Below are positions 50,255 to 61,970 of a stretch of 64,000 bases of DNA, piece after piece (the first letter of the stretch is position 1; each line of letters begins with the position of its first letter). This DNA comes from Haloimpatiens sp. FM7315 (GTDB lineage Bacteria; Bacillota; Clostridia; Clostridiales; Clostridiaceae): contig JBGVUE010000001.1 of NCBI GenBank assembly GCA_041861885.1, positions 2,716,001-2,780,000 on the forward strand, given 5' to 3'. Both the position numbers and the translations under genes were made by a program. The notes below the pieces were generated by a model that worked only from the letters and a program-made list of their open reading frames with translations, ran no database searches and was not told the DNA's origin.

Positions 50255-51270
50255 CTAAACAAAAAGATAAGAATACAAATTAAACAAATAACCTATAATT
50301 ATTATTCCAATACTAACTATGGACACAAAGATGTATAAAAGTTTACTTTTTACAACCTTTTTAAGCATAATTATTGATGGTAGTGAAAGTGCTGTTACTG
50401 CCATCATAAATGATAATACAGTCCCAAGAGGCACTCCCTTTAATACTAAAGCCTCTGCTATTGGAATAGTTCCGAATATATCTGCATACATTGGAACTCC
50501 AACTAAAGTTGCAAGGACCACTGCAAAAGGATTCTTACTTCCAACTACATTTTCTATAACAGTTTTAGGTATCCAATTGTGTATTATGGCACCTATTCCA
50601 ACTCCAATAAAAATATACATCCAAACCTTTTTAATTATACTATCTACCTGAGATTTTGCATAAGAAAGACGTTCTTTTCTACTAAGTTCAATTACATCTG
50701 ATTCAACATTTTCTATTTCTTTAACATAATCCTCTATATATTTTTCCATACCTAATTTATCAATAATTGTCCCTCCAACTACTGCAAGAATTAAACCAAT
50801 TATCACATAAACTATGGCTATCTTAAATCCAAAAAGGACATAAGAATCATAAGTGAACCTAAATCAACAAGAGGTGATGAAATTAAAAAAGAAAAAGTTA
50901 CACCTAAAGGAAGTCCTGCAGAAGTAAAACCTATAAATATAGGAATACTTGAACAGCTGCAAAAGGGAGTTATAGTTCCAAGTAATGCTCCTAAAATATT
51001 TCCCTTTATCCCTTTAATATTTCCAAGTATTTTCTTAGTTCTCTCTGGTGGGAAGTAACTTTGTATATAGGATATAATAAAGATTAACACAGATAAAAGT
51101 ATAAAAATCTTTATAGTATCATAAAGGAAAAAATGAATACTTCCACCTATTTTGTCTTTAACCTCTAATCCAAATATTTTTTCTAAAAATAGTTTTATAA
51201 TATTACTAAGCCATGTCATTTTTAATAATCCGTTATTAATATGTGTAAAAAAACCTATTATAAATTCCAT
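50255..51270 (-). pseudogene. arsP: ArsP/DUF318-type permease, one frameshift
   Basis: Membrane efflux permease of the PF03773 type, about 8-10 helices. The signature TPFCSCSSIPIFIGF holds the conserved Cys pair, and the second half repeats GVPMYADIFGTIPIAEAL. A T-run near 50829 (SFFGFK) lost one base; one T rejoins 50818-51270 and 50255-50806 to about 338 residues. Such permeases export trivalent organoarsenicals or other soft metal species, and the adjacent ArsR fits. Exact substrate not shown. Confidence 0.85.
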
Positions 51271-51342
51271 ACATAAAACCTCCCATTGTGTTAGCTTTTA
51301 CATGATTTCTTAAAAACCTAACTTTATTTTTAACTAAACCCT

Positions 51343-51398
51343 TATAAAGATATCATAACTATATAATAATATTCTTATATAGTTATGATATCTTTATA
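51343..51398. promoter_or_regulatory. Perfect 24-bp inverted repeat before the arsP-arsR operon
   Basis: Arms 51343-51366 and 51375-51398 are exact complements with an 8-base loop. It lies 73 bases before the permease start and about 110 bases past the chemoreceptor stop. It could be the ArsR operator, the chemoreceptor terminator, or both; the AT-rich stem favours an operator. Confidence 0.55.
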
Positions 51399-51506
51399 AT
51401 AGATTTATGTCAAGAAACTAATAAAAAAACCAAAATAAATATCCAAAGTTTTCGAATACTTATCTTGGTTTATTAAAATTATAGAAATAATATTTGTTTA
51501 AATATG

Positions 51507-52997
51507 TTACAACTCATTTTTTAATGTTTTAATTTTTTCAATATTATCATTTATTACATTTAATAAGTTCATAGCTATAGTTAACTGTTCACTATTTTGT
51601 GAGGTCATAGAACTTGCTTCTTCAGAGCTTGCTACTGTCTGCTCACTTATGGCAGACAAATCATTTATTTTTGAGTTTATTTCATTACTTGAATCCACCA
51701 CATTTAAAATTTTATTGTTTACGTTTATTATACCCTCATCTATATTCTTGATTTTTTTAGAAATACTATAAAAATTATTTCTAGTCTCCTCTATTATAAT
51801 ATTTTGTTCTTCATTGGTCTTCTTTAAATTATCTACCGAACTAACTGTGATATCTGATTTAACATTTAATTCATTTATAATATTTTCAATATCGTCTGTA
51901 GAGTTTTTTGATTGCTCAGCAAGTTTTCTTATCTCATCTGCAACTACAGAAAAACCTTTTCCAGCTTCTCCTGCTCTTGCAGCCTCTATTGCTGCATTTA
52001 GGGCTAAAAGATTTGTTTGTTCTGATATACTCATAATAATAGCTGTAATTTTGTCTATTTTATCCACCATAATCTTTAAGTCAGATATATTTTTATAAAC
52101 TTTTATATTATCTTCATTTACATCTTTATTTTTTTGAATTAACTCGTTCATTATATTAATGCTTTCTTCCACACCATTTTTAGTTTCTGTAGCATAACTT
52201 GTCATCTTGCCAGATATTTCATGAGTATTTGAGATATCTTTTTGAATAATTGAAGTTAAATCAGATTGCTTTTGAATACTCTCCGTTGTACTTGAAGCTC
52301 CTAAAGCTATTTGTTCAACAGCTTCATTAGTAGACTTTAAAGCCTCAATAATATCTTTCATAATATCCTCTATATTTCTTGTATTTTTTTCAAGTACACC
52401 TGTGACTTTTATAATCCCCTTAGTTACTTCATATTTTTTTAAATTTTCCTTTTTTATATTTAATATTTTTTCTATATTAAATTTATTTATCATACCGGAA
52501 ACTTTAAAAACAGTATATAAAGTAAGAACTACACCTATAATTTGTGCTTCATACTCACCAATAGTGGCATTAGCAAAATTAATATGTATAGAATAAGATA
52601 TTCTTAAAACATTTATAATTAAAACATAAATTCCAGAAAACACTATTATTTTTCTATCATAATATAGTATTAAAGCTACTAAAACTGGCACTATGGACAA
52701 ACCTAAAATAGGTGATAAATCTGCATACATCATATAGGAGTATATAATAAGCATTCCTATGATGAAACAGTATTTACAGCTAGTGGTATTTTTCATTTTG
52801 CAAAATACCACTAGCTCAATTAAACAGATAGATGCTGCAAAAATCATGGCTTTTAAGCTATTGGCTCCTGTAAAATAGCCTAAAACGTAAGACAATGCAA
52901 GTAGAAAATATAGCACTGAAAAAACTTTTAATAAAAATCCATTAACTATTTTTATTCCATTATTGTCTAAGGATTTTTTTATCCTCCACGTTTTCAT
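51507..52997 (-). CDS. Methyl-accepting chemotaxis protein, polytopic membrane sensor
   Basis: Chemoreceptor of 496 residues that signals to CheA/CheW. The N-terminal ~170 residues hold about six membrane helices instead of the usual two helices and periplasmic sensor. A long coiled-coil signalling domain follows, with the hairpin tip [39 protein letters not shown] (split here) conserved. No HAMP domain is evident. ATG 52997 follows a G-rich site. The input signal is probably sensed in or through the membrane. Confidence 0.93.
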   Translation of the reverse strand: MKTWRIKKSLDNNGIKIVNGFLLKVFSVLYFLLALSYVLGYFTGANSLKAMIFAASICLIELVVFCKMKNTTSCKYCFIIGMLIIYSYMMYADLSPILGLSIVPVLVALILYYDRKIIVFSGIYVLIINVLRISYSIHINFANATIGEYEAQIIGVVLTLYTVFKVSGMINKFNIEKILNIKKENLKKYEVTKGIIKVTGVLEKNTRNIEDIMKDIIEALKSTNEAVEQIALGASSTTESIQKQSDLTSIIQKDISNTHEISGKMTSYATETKNGVEESINIMNELIQKNKDVNEDNIKVYKNISDLKIMVDKIDKITAIIMSISEQTNLLALNAAIEAARAGEAGKGFSVVADEIRKLAEQSKNSTDDIENIINELNVKSDITVSSVDNLKKTNEEQNIIIEETRNNFYSISKKIKNIDEGIINVNNKILNVVDSSNEINSKINDLSAISEQTVASSEEASSMTSQNSEQLTIAMNLLNVINDNIEKIKTLKNEL

Positions 52998-53197
52998 TTA
53001 ACAAGAAAATCCCCCCTGTTCTTCATATTTTTTTAACCATATTCTAGATCAAATTTATATTTACCTATTATACTAATTTTATCTATTATAGACTTTTTTT
53101 CAATGTCGAAATAGATTATTTATACCTAATTTTTCGGTAAATATTCCATAAACTATAAATTACATTAAATATTCTTAGAATTTCATTTTAAATATTT

Positions 53198-53959
53198 TTA
53201 TAGTAATTGTTTTCTTTTGTTGAAAAATTTACTATAAGCTAAGTAACAAGCCATAAAAGAAGAAATAGCCGTTGTAGAAAGTATCATGAAGGTAACCATA
53301 ATCTGATATCTTATAGCTTGTACAGGCGGTGTTCCTGCAAGTATAAGCCCTGTCATCATTCCAGGAAGAGAAACAATTCCAAGTGTCTTTGTAGAATCAA
53401 TTGTTGGTAGCATTCCTGTTTTAATTGCATCTCTTATTATTTCAATAGATGAAGGTAGAATATCTGCACCTAGAGAAAGTTTAGTTTCAACCTCTTGTCT
53501 TTTATTTTTAAAATCTAAATTTAACTGCCTATAACAAAGTCCAAGAGCCACCATAGAATTGCTTATAATCATCCCACCAACTGGAATTACTTCATATGGT
53601 CTAAATTTAATAGCCCCAGAAAATACAAGTATAGATAGAGTAATTGATGTTCCAACTGCAATAGAAATAAAAGATATAACAACACCATTTTTTATCTTTT
53701 TACCTCTTTTAGCCGCATTAAAAGAAGCGTTAAAAATCATAAATATTAAAAGGCAAAAAGTAAAAAGTGGATTTTTAAGTCCAAAAATATAATCTAAAAG
53801 ATACCCTACTATTGTTAATTGAATTATTGCTCTTATTACCCCTACTATAGTATCTTTCTCAAGTTTTAGTTTTTGAAAATATGAAAATAATAGAGAAATT
53901 AATACTAAAGATGAAGCTATTACTAACGAAGATACATTTAGTGTGTTTCCTCCATTCAT
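53198..53959 (-). CDS. fetB: Iron export ABC transporter permease
   Basis: Membrane partner of FetA (YbbM/FetB family) with about seven helices. Signature segments are GVIRAIIQLTIVGYLLDYIF, PVGGMIISNSMVALGL and IVSLPGMMTGLILAGTPP. The start overlaps the fetA stop by 4 bases. Length 253 is normal. In E. coli FetAB exports iron and aids survival under oxidative stress; this is the family role. Confidence 0.92.
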   Translation of the reverse strand: MNGGNTLNVSSLVIASSLVLISLLFSYFQKLKLEKDTIVGVIRAIIQLTIVGYLLDYIFGLKNPLFTFCLLIFMIFNASFNAAKRGKKIKNGVVISFISIAVGTSITLSILVFSGAIKFRPYEVIPVGGMIISNSMVALGLCYRQLNLDFKNKRQEVETKLSLGADILPSSIEIIRDAIKTGMLPTIDSTKTLGIVSLPGMMTGLILAGTPPVQAIRYQIMVTFMILSTTAISSFMACYLAYSKFFNKRKQLL

Positions 53960-54621
53960 CTTAACACCTCCAAAGATATTATTTTTCCATTTTCAATAGT
54001 TAATAATTTATTCCCCATTCTCTTTGCTTGCTCTAAGTTATGTGTTATTGAAATTACTGTAATCCCTTCCTGATTCAAAGATTTAATTACATCCTCAACA
54101 ATTTCAACATTAACTTTATCAAGAGCAGAAGTAACCTCATCTAAAAGTAAAACTTCCGGTTTAAAAAGCAATGTTCTAACAAGAGCTATTCTCTGTCTCT
54201 CTCCCCCTGAAAGATTATCTATACTTTTTTCTATACATCTGCTGCTAAATTGAAACAATGAAAGTAGCTCCTCTGTTCTCTTTTTGTCCACCTTAAGATT
54301 TCTAATGTAATATGGAAAAACTATGTTATCTTTAATAGTACTTCCAAATAAAAATGGCATCTGAAAACAGTACGAAATATTTTTTCTAAGTTCTATAGGG
54401 TCATATTCTAAAATTGATTTACCTTTATAATATATAGTTCCGCCGCTGGGACTAATTAAATTATTACAAAGCTTTAGCAAAGTGCTTTTACCACTTCCTG
54501 AAGGTCCTACCAAAGAAACAAAATCCCCCTCTTCGATATCAAGATTAATATCTTTTAATATACTTTTACCTTGGTCCTCATAGCACACATTTTTAAATTC
54601 AAGCAAGGACAACTTGTCCAC
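53956..54621 (-). CDS. fetA: Iron export ABC transporter ATPase
   Basis: ATP-binding subunit of the FetAB exporter, 221 residues. Walker A GPSGSGKST, signature NLSGGERQRIALVRTL and Walker B VLLLDEVTSALD are intact. It is translationally coupled to fetB (4-base overlap) and first in the operon. Start ATG 54621 lies after an AGGAGG site. Confidence 0.93.
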   Translation of the reverse strand: MDKLSLLEFKNVCYEDQGKSILKDINLDIEEGDFVSLVGPSGSGKSTLLKLCNNLISPSGGTIYYKGKSILEYDPIELRKNISYCFQMPFLFGSTIKDNIVFPYYIRNLKVDKKRTEELLSLFQFSSRCIEKSIDNLSGGERQRIALVRTLLFKPEVLLLDEVTSALDKVNVEIVEDVIKSLNQEGITVISITHNLEQAKRMGNKLLTIENGKIISLEVLR

Positions 54622-54815
54622 CTCCTATCTAATTATTTTTTATATTAATTTACAGGCTATACAAATTATATTTTACACCTTTTACTGAATTTTTGTAGTT
54701 AACTCTATATTAAGGATTATGATTTATATTTTTGCTTTGATTTTAGGTTTAAGAAAGTGAGCTTAACTTTATAATAAAGAAATGTTTTTTCTAAAGCCTA
54801 AAAGGGATTAAAAAA

Positions 54816-54849
54816 GGAGAGGGTCTGGATAGTAATCCAAGCCTTCTCC
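54816..54849 (-). terminator. Terminator of the serine operon
   Basis: On the minus strand GGAGAAGGCTTGGA pairs with TCCAGACCCTCTCC (two mismatches), followed by TTTTTT, 66 bases past the DUF1015 stop. Confidence 0.75.
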
Positions 54850-54914
54850 CTCTATATTCCCCTTTTAAATAAACCCATTTTTTATAAATAAGACAAATCT
54901 ACCTTGCTAAAACA

Positions 54915-56161
54915 CTATTTTAACTCGTGAACAAATATTCCACTTCTTAATTTTGGCTCAAACCAAGTGGATTTTGGAGGCATTGTTTTTCCTGCATCGG
55001 CTATACTCATTAAATCTTCCATAGTAGTTGGATACATTGAAAAAGCAACTTCCATGCCTTCCTTAACTCTTCTTTCAAGCTCAGAAAGTCCCCTAATTCC
55101 ACCTATAAAATCTATTCTTTCATCTTTTCTAGGATCTTCTATCCCTAGTATTGGATGTAATAGATTTTCTTGAAGAATTGAAACATCAAGTCTTCTTACA
55201 GGATCATTTTTATCAAAAGTTCCCTCTTTTGCAGAAAGCTTGTACCACTTTCCATGAAGATACATACCGTAAGTTCTCTTTTCTGCTGGTTTAAATTGAC
55301 CTTCACCATTATATGGAGTTACGTCAAATTTTTCTGATACTTTTTTCATGAATTCCTCAAAAGAATTTCCAAATAAATCCTTAACAACCCTGTTATAGTC
55401 CATTACATAAAGATCTTCATCTTTAAATAGAACTGACAAGAAATAATTAAACTCTTCTTCTCCAGTATAGTTTGGATGCTCCTTCCTTCTTTTTTGCCAA
55501 CTCTAACTGCAGAAGCTGATCTATGATGTCCATCTGCTATGTATAAGTTGTCTATTTTCTTAAATTCAGAAGATAAATTAGATATTACTTTTTCATCGTC
55601 TATAACCCAAACTATCTGTGAAACTCCATCTTCAGCCACATAATCGTAAACTGGCTTATGATTTTCTGTCCATGTTTTTACTATATTATCAATTTCATCT
55701 TTGTGTTTATAAGTTAAAAATATTGGACCAGTATTTGAATCTGTATAATCTACATGATTCATTCTATCTTCTTCTTTATCAGCTCTTGTTAACTCATGCT
55801 TCTTTATTACATCATTTATGTAATCATCAATAGAAGCACAGGCTACAATACCAGTTTGCACTCTTTTATTCATTATTTGCCTATAGATATACATACAAGG
55901 CTTTTCGTCCTTTATATATGTCTTTTCTTGAATCATTTTTTGAAGATTTTCTCTAGCTTTTTCATATACAGGAGTTGAATGAACATCAATTCCTGGCTCC
56001 ATATCAACTTCTGGCTTATCCACGTGTAAAAAAGAATATGGATTGCCTTTTACCATTTCCCTAGCTTCTTCACTATTCATAACATCATAGGGAAGAGCTG
56101 CCACTTTGTCTACAAGTTCAGGTACTGGTCTATAAGCTTTAAAAGGTCTTACTATAGCCAT
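54915..56161 (-). pseudogene. DUF1015 family protein, one frameshift
   Basis: Cytosolic protein of about 415 residues after correction. Typical DUF1015 segments are MAIVRPFKAYRP, LPYDVMNSEEAREM, NPYSFLHVDKPE, the central YIADGHHRSASA and GGIRGLSELERRV. The break lies in an A-run near 55497 (VGKKRRKEHPNYTGEEEFNYF restored), joining 55403-56161 to 54915-55439. It is the third gene after an aminotransferase and serA, 38 bases from serA. The function is not established. ADGHHR resembles the ParB/Srx-type motif of free serine kinases, and no serB is present here, so a role in phosphoserine turnover is possible. Confidence 0.85.
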
Positions 56162-56199
56162 TTATACTTCCTCCTTATGTTAGGGATAACTTTTTTAGA

Positions 56200-57110
56200 T
56201 TACTTAAAGAACTCTGTTATTATACTAACTATCTCAGTTCCAATTCTCTTTTGAGCCTCTACAGTAGATGCTCCAATGTGTGGAGTTACACTTACTTTTG
56301 GGTGTCTTACAAGTTCCATGTTTTCAGTTGGCTCTTTTTCAAATACATCTATAGCAGCTCCTGCCAATTTTCCACTGTTTAAAGCATCAAGTAAAGCTTT
56401 TTCATCTACAACTCCACCTCTTGCACAGTTAATTAAAAAAGCTCCATCTTTCATAATTTCAAGTTCCTTCTCACCAATTATAGCTCCTTTTTCTTTTACA
56501 AATGGTATGTGAAGAGAAACATAATCAGATTTCTTTAATATGTCTTCTAATGTACAATATTCATATTTATCAAAGCCTTCAACTTTTCCACTTCTATTAT
56601 TATACAAAACTTTCATTCCTAAAGCTTCTGCCTTTTTTGCTGTTTCCTTTGCTATTCTTCCAAATCCAATCAATCCTAGAGTTTTTCCTGCTATTTCTAC
56701 ACCTTTATATTTCTTTTTCTCCCATTTTTCATCTCTCATAGTTATATTTGCAGTATGTATAAATCTTGAAACTGCAAACATATGGCCTATTGCAAGCTCT
56801 GCTACAGAAGCGCTACTAGCATTTGGAGTGTTTCTTACAGTTATTCCTTTTGATTTTGCGTACTGAACATCAATATTGTCAACTCCAACACCGCCTCTTA
56901 TTATAAGCTTTAATTTTCCGCCCTCTAAAGCTTTATCTATAATTGGCTCCCTAACTTTTGTTTTTGATCTTACTACAACTGCATCAAAGCTTTTTAAATT
57001 TTCTCCTAATTCTTCAGGCTCAAAAATTTCTCCGTTACTTCAAAGCCTTTATTTTTTAATTCTTCTACCGCACCCTTGTCCATTCCATCTGTAACTAATA
57101 TCTTAGCCAT
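56200..57110 (-). pseudogene. serA: D-3-phosphoglycerate dehydrogenase, one frameshift
   Basis: Oxidises 3-phosphoglycerate to phosphohydroxypyruvate with NAD, the first step of serine synthesis. Motifs: IRGGVGVDNIDV substrate region, Rossmann GKTLGLIGFGRIAKE, NCARGGVVDEKALLDAL (catalytic Arg), and HIGASTVEAQ (catalytic His). No ACT domain follows; the corrected length is about 303 residues, the short form. The break is in a T-run near 57032 (EKFFEPEELG restored by one T). ATG 57110 follows AAAGGAGATG. Confidence 0.92.
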
Positions 57111-57319
57111 GAAATTTCACATCTCCTTTATGTTCTCTTTTTCTTTTTCCGTATAAAAGCGAATATCCCCCTTATAAAAACCCCTGTACATACAATCTTC
57201 TATAATAAATTAATTCCCCAAATTCATTTGACATATCCCTTTACAAATTGTTTTTTAACAAACTCAAAGAGCAAAAGTGCACTCTTATTTAAACCTTTTC
57301 ATTATCTATATTATTTACT

Positions 57320-58393
57320 CTATTCAAGACCTAGTATTTCATTTATTACCTTTAATAATTCTTTCAAATCTTCTGGAGTAGTTTCTGCCATATGTGCTAT
57401 TCTAAAAGTTTTATTTTTTAAATCCCCATAACCATTAGAAATCATGTATCCTCTTTCCCCTAACTTTTTATTTAAATCAGCTACATCAATTTCTCTAGTA
57501 TTTTTAACATTAGTTAGGGTATTAGATAAATACTTTTCATTTGGAAATACTTCAAAATATTTTCTTGCCCAAGCCCTTACTATTTCAGCACCTTCAATGT
57601 GTCTTTTATATCTATTTTCAAGACCTTCATTTAATATCTTGTCCAATTGATAGTCTAAAGCGAACATATGAGGAAGTGATGGTGTTGATGGGTATTGATA
57701 ATTTTTCTTTTGAATACATTCATATAAAGATAACAAATCAAAATATAATCCTCTATTAGTTACTGTTTTAGATCTTTCTAAAGCTTTTTTAGAAAAAGTA
57801 CATATAGCCATACCAGCAGGTAATCCTAGACATTTCTGAGTTGATGTTATACAAATGTCTATACCCCAATCATCAACTTTAATTTCAGTTCCAGCAGCAC
57901 AGCTTACAGCATCAACACAAACTACAACTTCAGGATATTTTTTATAAACTTCTGAAAGTTCTTCTAAGTTATTCATTAATCCTGTTGATGTTTCATTCAT
58001 AGTTATAGTTATAAGATCATATCTTCCTGTTGATAAAACTTCTTCTACCATATCTTTAGTTGTAGGTTCTCCCCATTCAGATTCAAATTTATCTGCTTGG
58101 ACACCATTACACTGGCACATTTTGTACCATCTATTTCCAAAAGCTCCTACTGAAAAAACAGCCGCTCTTTTTGCTGTGCAAGAACGAACAGCACCTTCCA
58201 TAAGTCCACTTCCTGAACTTGTAGAAAGTAAAATTTCTTCCTTTGTATTAAATACCTTTCTTAATTTGTCACTAATACCTCTTTGAAGAGCTGAAGCCTC
58301 TTTAGTTCTGTGACCTATTTGAGGTGTAGATAGTTTTTCTAAAACATCCTCCGCTACATCTACTGGTCCTGGAATAAATAATCTCTTATGCAT
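57320..58393 (-). CDS. Class V aminotransferase, probable phosphoserine/serine-type
   Basis: PLP-dependent aminotransferase of 357 residues in the alanine-glyoxylate/serine-pyruvate family. It starts MHKRLFIPGPVDV, carries the PLP phosphate loop LSTSSGSGLMEG, the Asp in VVCVDAVS and the Schiff-base Lys in TSTQKCLGLP. Heading an operon with serA, it most likely performs the SerC step from phosphohydroxypyruvate to phosphoserine, although the sequence type is not classical SerC. ATG 58393 follows GGAGGG; the frame is open to 58411. Intact. Confidence 0.92.
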   Translation of the reverse strand: MHKRLFIPGPVDVAEDVLEKLSTPQIGHRTKEASALQRGISDKLRKVFNTKEEILLSTSSGSGLMEGAVRSCTAKRAAVFSVGAFGNRWYKMCQCNGVQADKFESEWGEPTTKDMVEEVLSTGRYDLITITMNETSTGLMNNLEELSEVYKKYPEVVVCVDAVSCAAGTEIKVDDWGIDICITSTQKCLGLPAGMAICTFSKKALERSKTVTNRGLYFDLLSLYECIQKKNYQYPSTPSLPHMFALDYQLDKILNEGLENRYKRHIEGAEIVRAWARKYFEVFPNEKYLSNTLTNVKNTREIDVADLNKKLGERGYMISNGYGDLKNKTFRIAHMAETTPEDLKELLKVINEILGLE

Positions 58394-58670
58394 AATAAAC
58401 CCTCCATACATCTATAATTTAATTTTAAAAAATAATTTAAAAATTTTATTTATTGCGTTTATTTGATTTATTTTAAATTTTCTTACTTTTTTATTTTATC
58501 ATTTTATTGACAAATTATCAATTTATTATGCATATTACTTCAGTGTTTTTATAAATTATTCTTATTCTTTTTATCAATAGATGCTAATATATCTATTTTA
58601 TTTACAATTTGTATATAATATATATATAATGATGTATCTTTTTGCAGTTTTTTAACTATTTTTTACATAT
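58394..58670. other. Upstream region of the serine operon
   Basis: About 280 very AT-rich bases that must hold the operon promoter (minus strand). I looked for a serine T-box and saw neither the specifier-stem nor a TGGTACC-type box. Confidence 0.4.
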
Positions 58671-58706
58671 AAATAAAACAGACCTAAGCTTAGATCTGTT
58701 TTATTT
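58671..58706 (-). terminator. Terminator of the exopolysaccharide operon
   Basis: AAATAAAACAGA pairs with TCTGTTTTATTT (58695-58706). The inner TAAGCTTA is also palindromic. It overlaps the last codons of the operon. Confidence 0.65.
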
Positions 58707-59822
58707 ATTATACCAATTTTTAATTATACTTACACTTTTTTCTGAAGGGTAGTAGGTCTTGTCCGAACTATCTTCGCCAATTGCAAATATAGAAAAACCT
58801 AAAAACCATTTTTTATTTTCAAAAACTCTTCTATAGGCTTCAAAACACCTAGCCTGTTCCTCATTATTTACCACTTTAGAAGGAAGTGGATTCCAAGGTT
58901 CTGAAGCTGCTTTATTTCTCTTTGGAAATCCTAATTCCCCAAAAATATAGGCTTTTTCCACTTTCTACTCAATGTATAGAGTTCTTTACTTATATTTTGA
59001 CTCCTTTTAAACTTTTGAACATTACTTATATAACTAACTAATTCCGTAGTTGAATTAGTATCTTTATCTGAAAGTTCAAAATAGGCCCCTACACTTATAA
59101 AATCTAATTTAGAATATAATTTGTTACTAAGTTTTTTTGTAAAATTCTCTTGTGTTTTATCATCCCATAAGGCAGTATACCACCAACAAGTTCTATAGGT
59201 TACAAACCCTTTATAGTACTTTCTTACAAAATCAATAGTGTCACACCAATAACCTTCTGCATACTCCATGTTTACAAAATTAGAAGCAACATTTAAAGCC
59301 TCCACCTTATAAGGTACTGCTATATCGTCAATTAAGACTTTTAGTGCATTGTTTTTCCAATTAAGAAAAAATTCATTTATATTATTAGGTTTCCATTTTG
59401 TTTCATATAGCTCTCCATTTTTTATCCAAGGATAAGCTTCTAATATTATATTTATTTTTCTACTCTTTAACTTTTTTATAAGCTCGATAGCCTTTTCTTC
59501 ACTTTCTTCATTGACCTTCATATCACTTGAAGATAGATTTTTTATATCTACAATTACAGGAACATTAATAGTATTAAGGCCAAATTTTTCAACGTCATTA
59601 AGTACTACATCTATTTTATAATCCGTAGATAGATTTCCTGACTTTATCTTAGAATTCAAAAAGTTTTTATTCATTTTTTCAGTATAAAAAATATCTTTTA
59701 ATGTTTGAATTGTAAAGCCACTTTTAAATATAAAAAAAGCAAAGCAAAAAAACGATAAAACCAATAAAAATATTATTACATTTGTACGTATCTTTCTTAT
59801 GTTATTTATTTTTACCCCCCAT
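58701..59822 (-). pseudogene. GH113-like TIM-barrel glycosidase, membrane-anchored, frameshifted
   Basis: An N-terminal membrane anchor (VIIFLLVLSFFCFAFFIF) is followed by a TIM-barrel glycosidase. Visible strands include LNTINVPVIVDI, INIILEAYPWIKNG, DFISVGAYFELSD and PIFLGELGFP, where the Glu fits a catalytic nucleophile. The break near 58952 in a T/G-run (IFLG/ELGF) joins 58931-59764 and 58701-58961. A second near 59812 in a G-run leaves ATG 59822 one base out of frame. Restored length is about 370 residues. As last gene of a cellulose-like synthase operon it probably trims the polymer outside the cell. The GH113 link is from general pattern only. Confidence 0.7.
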
Positions 59823-59854
59823 ATGCCACTTTTCTTTTAATAAAGCCCCAAAAT

Positions 59855-61952
59855 CTAATGTTTATTCTTTCTATGCTTTTTCATAAATAATACTATAATA
59901 AGTAATAGAGCTATCATTGCCAAAGATGCAAATACAATTAAGTATATAAGCTCTTTACTCATACCGGTTAACTTATCAAAATTAAATATATTTTTTCCCT
60001 GCTTTGATTTTTATCTTTTATAGTAATACATTGAATTTCTCCTTCTTTATTTACTATTACTGTATCTCCCTTTAATTTACTCACTAGATTAGAATTCTTT
60101 AAATACTTGGAAGATTGTCTTAGATTATCACTATCTATTGCTGTAAAAACAAGTATATGATTCTCTTCATGATAAGGAGACTCTATAAGTTGAATAGTAG
60201 CTATTTCCTTTGAATACTCTTTTAATATATTCACTTTATTATTCGACACAAAACTATTATACTCCTTGTTAAATTTTACATTTAACTTGTCATTAACTTT
60301 TTTAATAAAGCTACTACTCTCTGGAGTACCTACAACTATTATATTTCCTTTATGTTTATCTGGATTAAATTCATTAGCTTTTATTACATTTATATTACCT
60401 CTATTATTCTCCAGATCATGTCCTATAAAAGTCATAATATCTCCCATTATATTAATATCTTTAGAATCCGCTTTATCTGGTAAAACCAAAATTAAGTCTT
60501 TGTAACTTCCATCTTCTAAAAAGATATTTGGGTAATTTTCAAATAATACATCTTTTTCTTTACTATAAGAAAAGTACACATAAGAATCTTTAGAAATATA
60601 AGCAAAAGGATTTGCCTCTTCTCTTATGTTACAATATACCTCCTTTAAATCCAAATCAAAAGCTATTTTAACATCATAACTACTTGAATTTCTTAATTCC
60701 TCAGGAATCATCATCTCAAAAGTATCATTGTCAGCCTTAAGGGGATCTAATTTTCTACTTCCTATTGGAATACCATTTAAAAAAACTGTCATAAGAGATT
60801 TGTCGAAATCCAAATTTTTCGAATACCTAGTTTTCAATACAATTTTTGAATTATTTTTAAGCATTTTATTTTTAGAAGTGTTTATAGTTAAAGAAGTCTC
60901 TTGTCTAAATTTACCTTGAAGTATTATGTTATCATAGCCTAAATCAGAAAAATATATCTTTTCTTTTCTTTCATATTCTAAATCTTCTATTTTAGTAGCA
61001 TCATCTACAATAATACTATTTGATTTTATTTGTGAGACAAAGTCCTTACTACTTAATAGTTTAGAGGCCTTTAAGATTTTGTCTTTCTTATCGCAAAGTA
61101 TTGTAAGTATCTTTTTATCTTTGTTATATGGAGAAGGACTTTCTTTAATTACTGCATTCTCTTTTGCACTATTTCTTTCACTGTTAGTTAATAACTTAGC
61201 AATCTCTTTTGGATAGCTTGAAACTTTACCTATAAATATTAAATTATTAGATTTAAAATCTTTTATATCCGAAAATTTATATACCTTAGAGGTTAAATCA
61301 AGGTATTTGTTTTTTGCACCAAAATTCGAGCAAAGCATCATGGCAGCTGTAATTTCGCTATCATCAAAATCGTCAGGAATTACGATAATCCCATTAGCTG
61401 GAGCATTATCGCTAAATTTCATATATGGATACGGAAAATCACTAAGACCTACTTTATCATTTTTATCTTGAAAATCTATATGTACATAGGACTCTTTATG
61501 AAAAACCACCCAGTTTCCATTATTTAAATCATCTGTACAAGGTTTTTCCCCTACTCTTTTGTAGGTTCTAATTCCTACATTATTATATCCATCTTTAATC
61601 TTATCCTTTGGTAAAGCTATTTTTACTGTCCTCTTAAGGCTATTGCTACTAATTAGTTTTAATGAATACACCGGTATACCATTTAAATATATAGTAAAAT
61701 TAGAATTGTCTTTATCTAATATATTGCTTGGAGTAAATACTAAATTTAAATATGTTGACTTTATCTTCGTTCCTTCTTCTACATAAAAGAAAAAACTATA
61801 GTCGCCAAAAGTTCCTTTTTGAACAATGTCCTCTGTAAATCTATAGTTTTTTTGTTGCACTTCCACTACATTTGCAGCCATTACACTAATATGGTTTATC
61901 ATTAAAATCATAATCATAATTGATATTATAATTATTTTTTTATTTTCTTCAT
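59855..61952 (-). pseudogene. BcsB-like exopolysaccharide export/synthase subunit, two frameshifts
   Basis: Large extracellular membrane-anchored protein resembling BcsB. It has a signal peptide (MKKIKKIIIISIMIMILM after one A near 61935), two repeats of jelly-roll plus flavodoxin-like domains (FTIYLNGIPVYSLKL and MTVFLNGIPIGSRKL are the paired strands), and a C-terminal membrane helix (ELIYLIVFASLAMIALLLII) seen only after one A near 59995. The uninterrupted frame is 59968-61917. Corrected length is about 698 residues. It follows the glycosyltransferase gene by 18 bases and would guide the nascent glycan. The polymer could be cellulose or another beta-glycan. Confidence 0.8.
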
Positions 61953-61970
61953 CTACATAACTCCTTTCTT

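Noticed and set aside
58394..58670. Possible serine T-box upstream of the serine operon
   Set aside because: No T-box sequence or strong terminator/antiterminator pair is seen; the stretch is only AT-rich.
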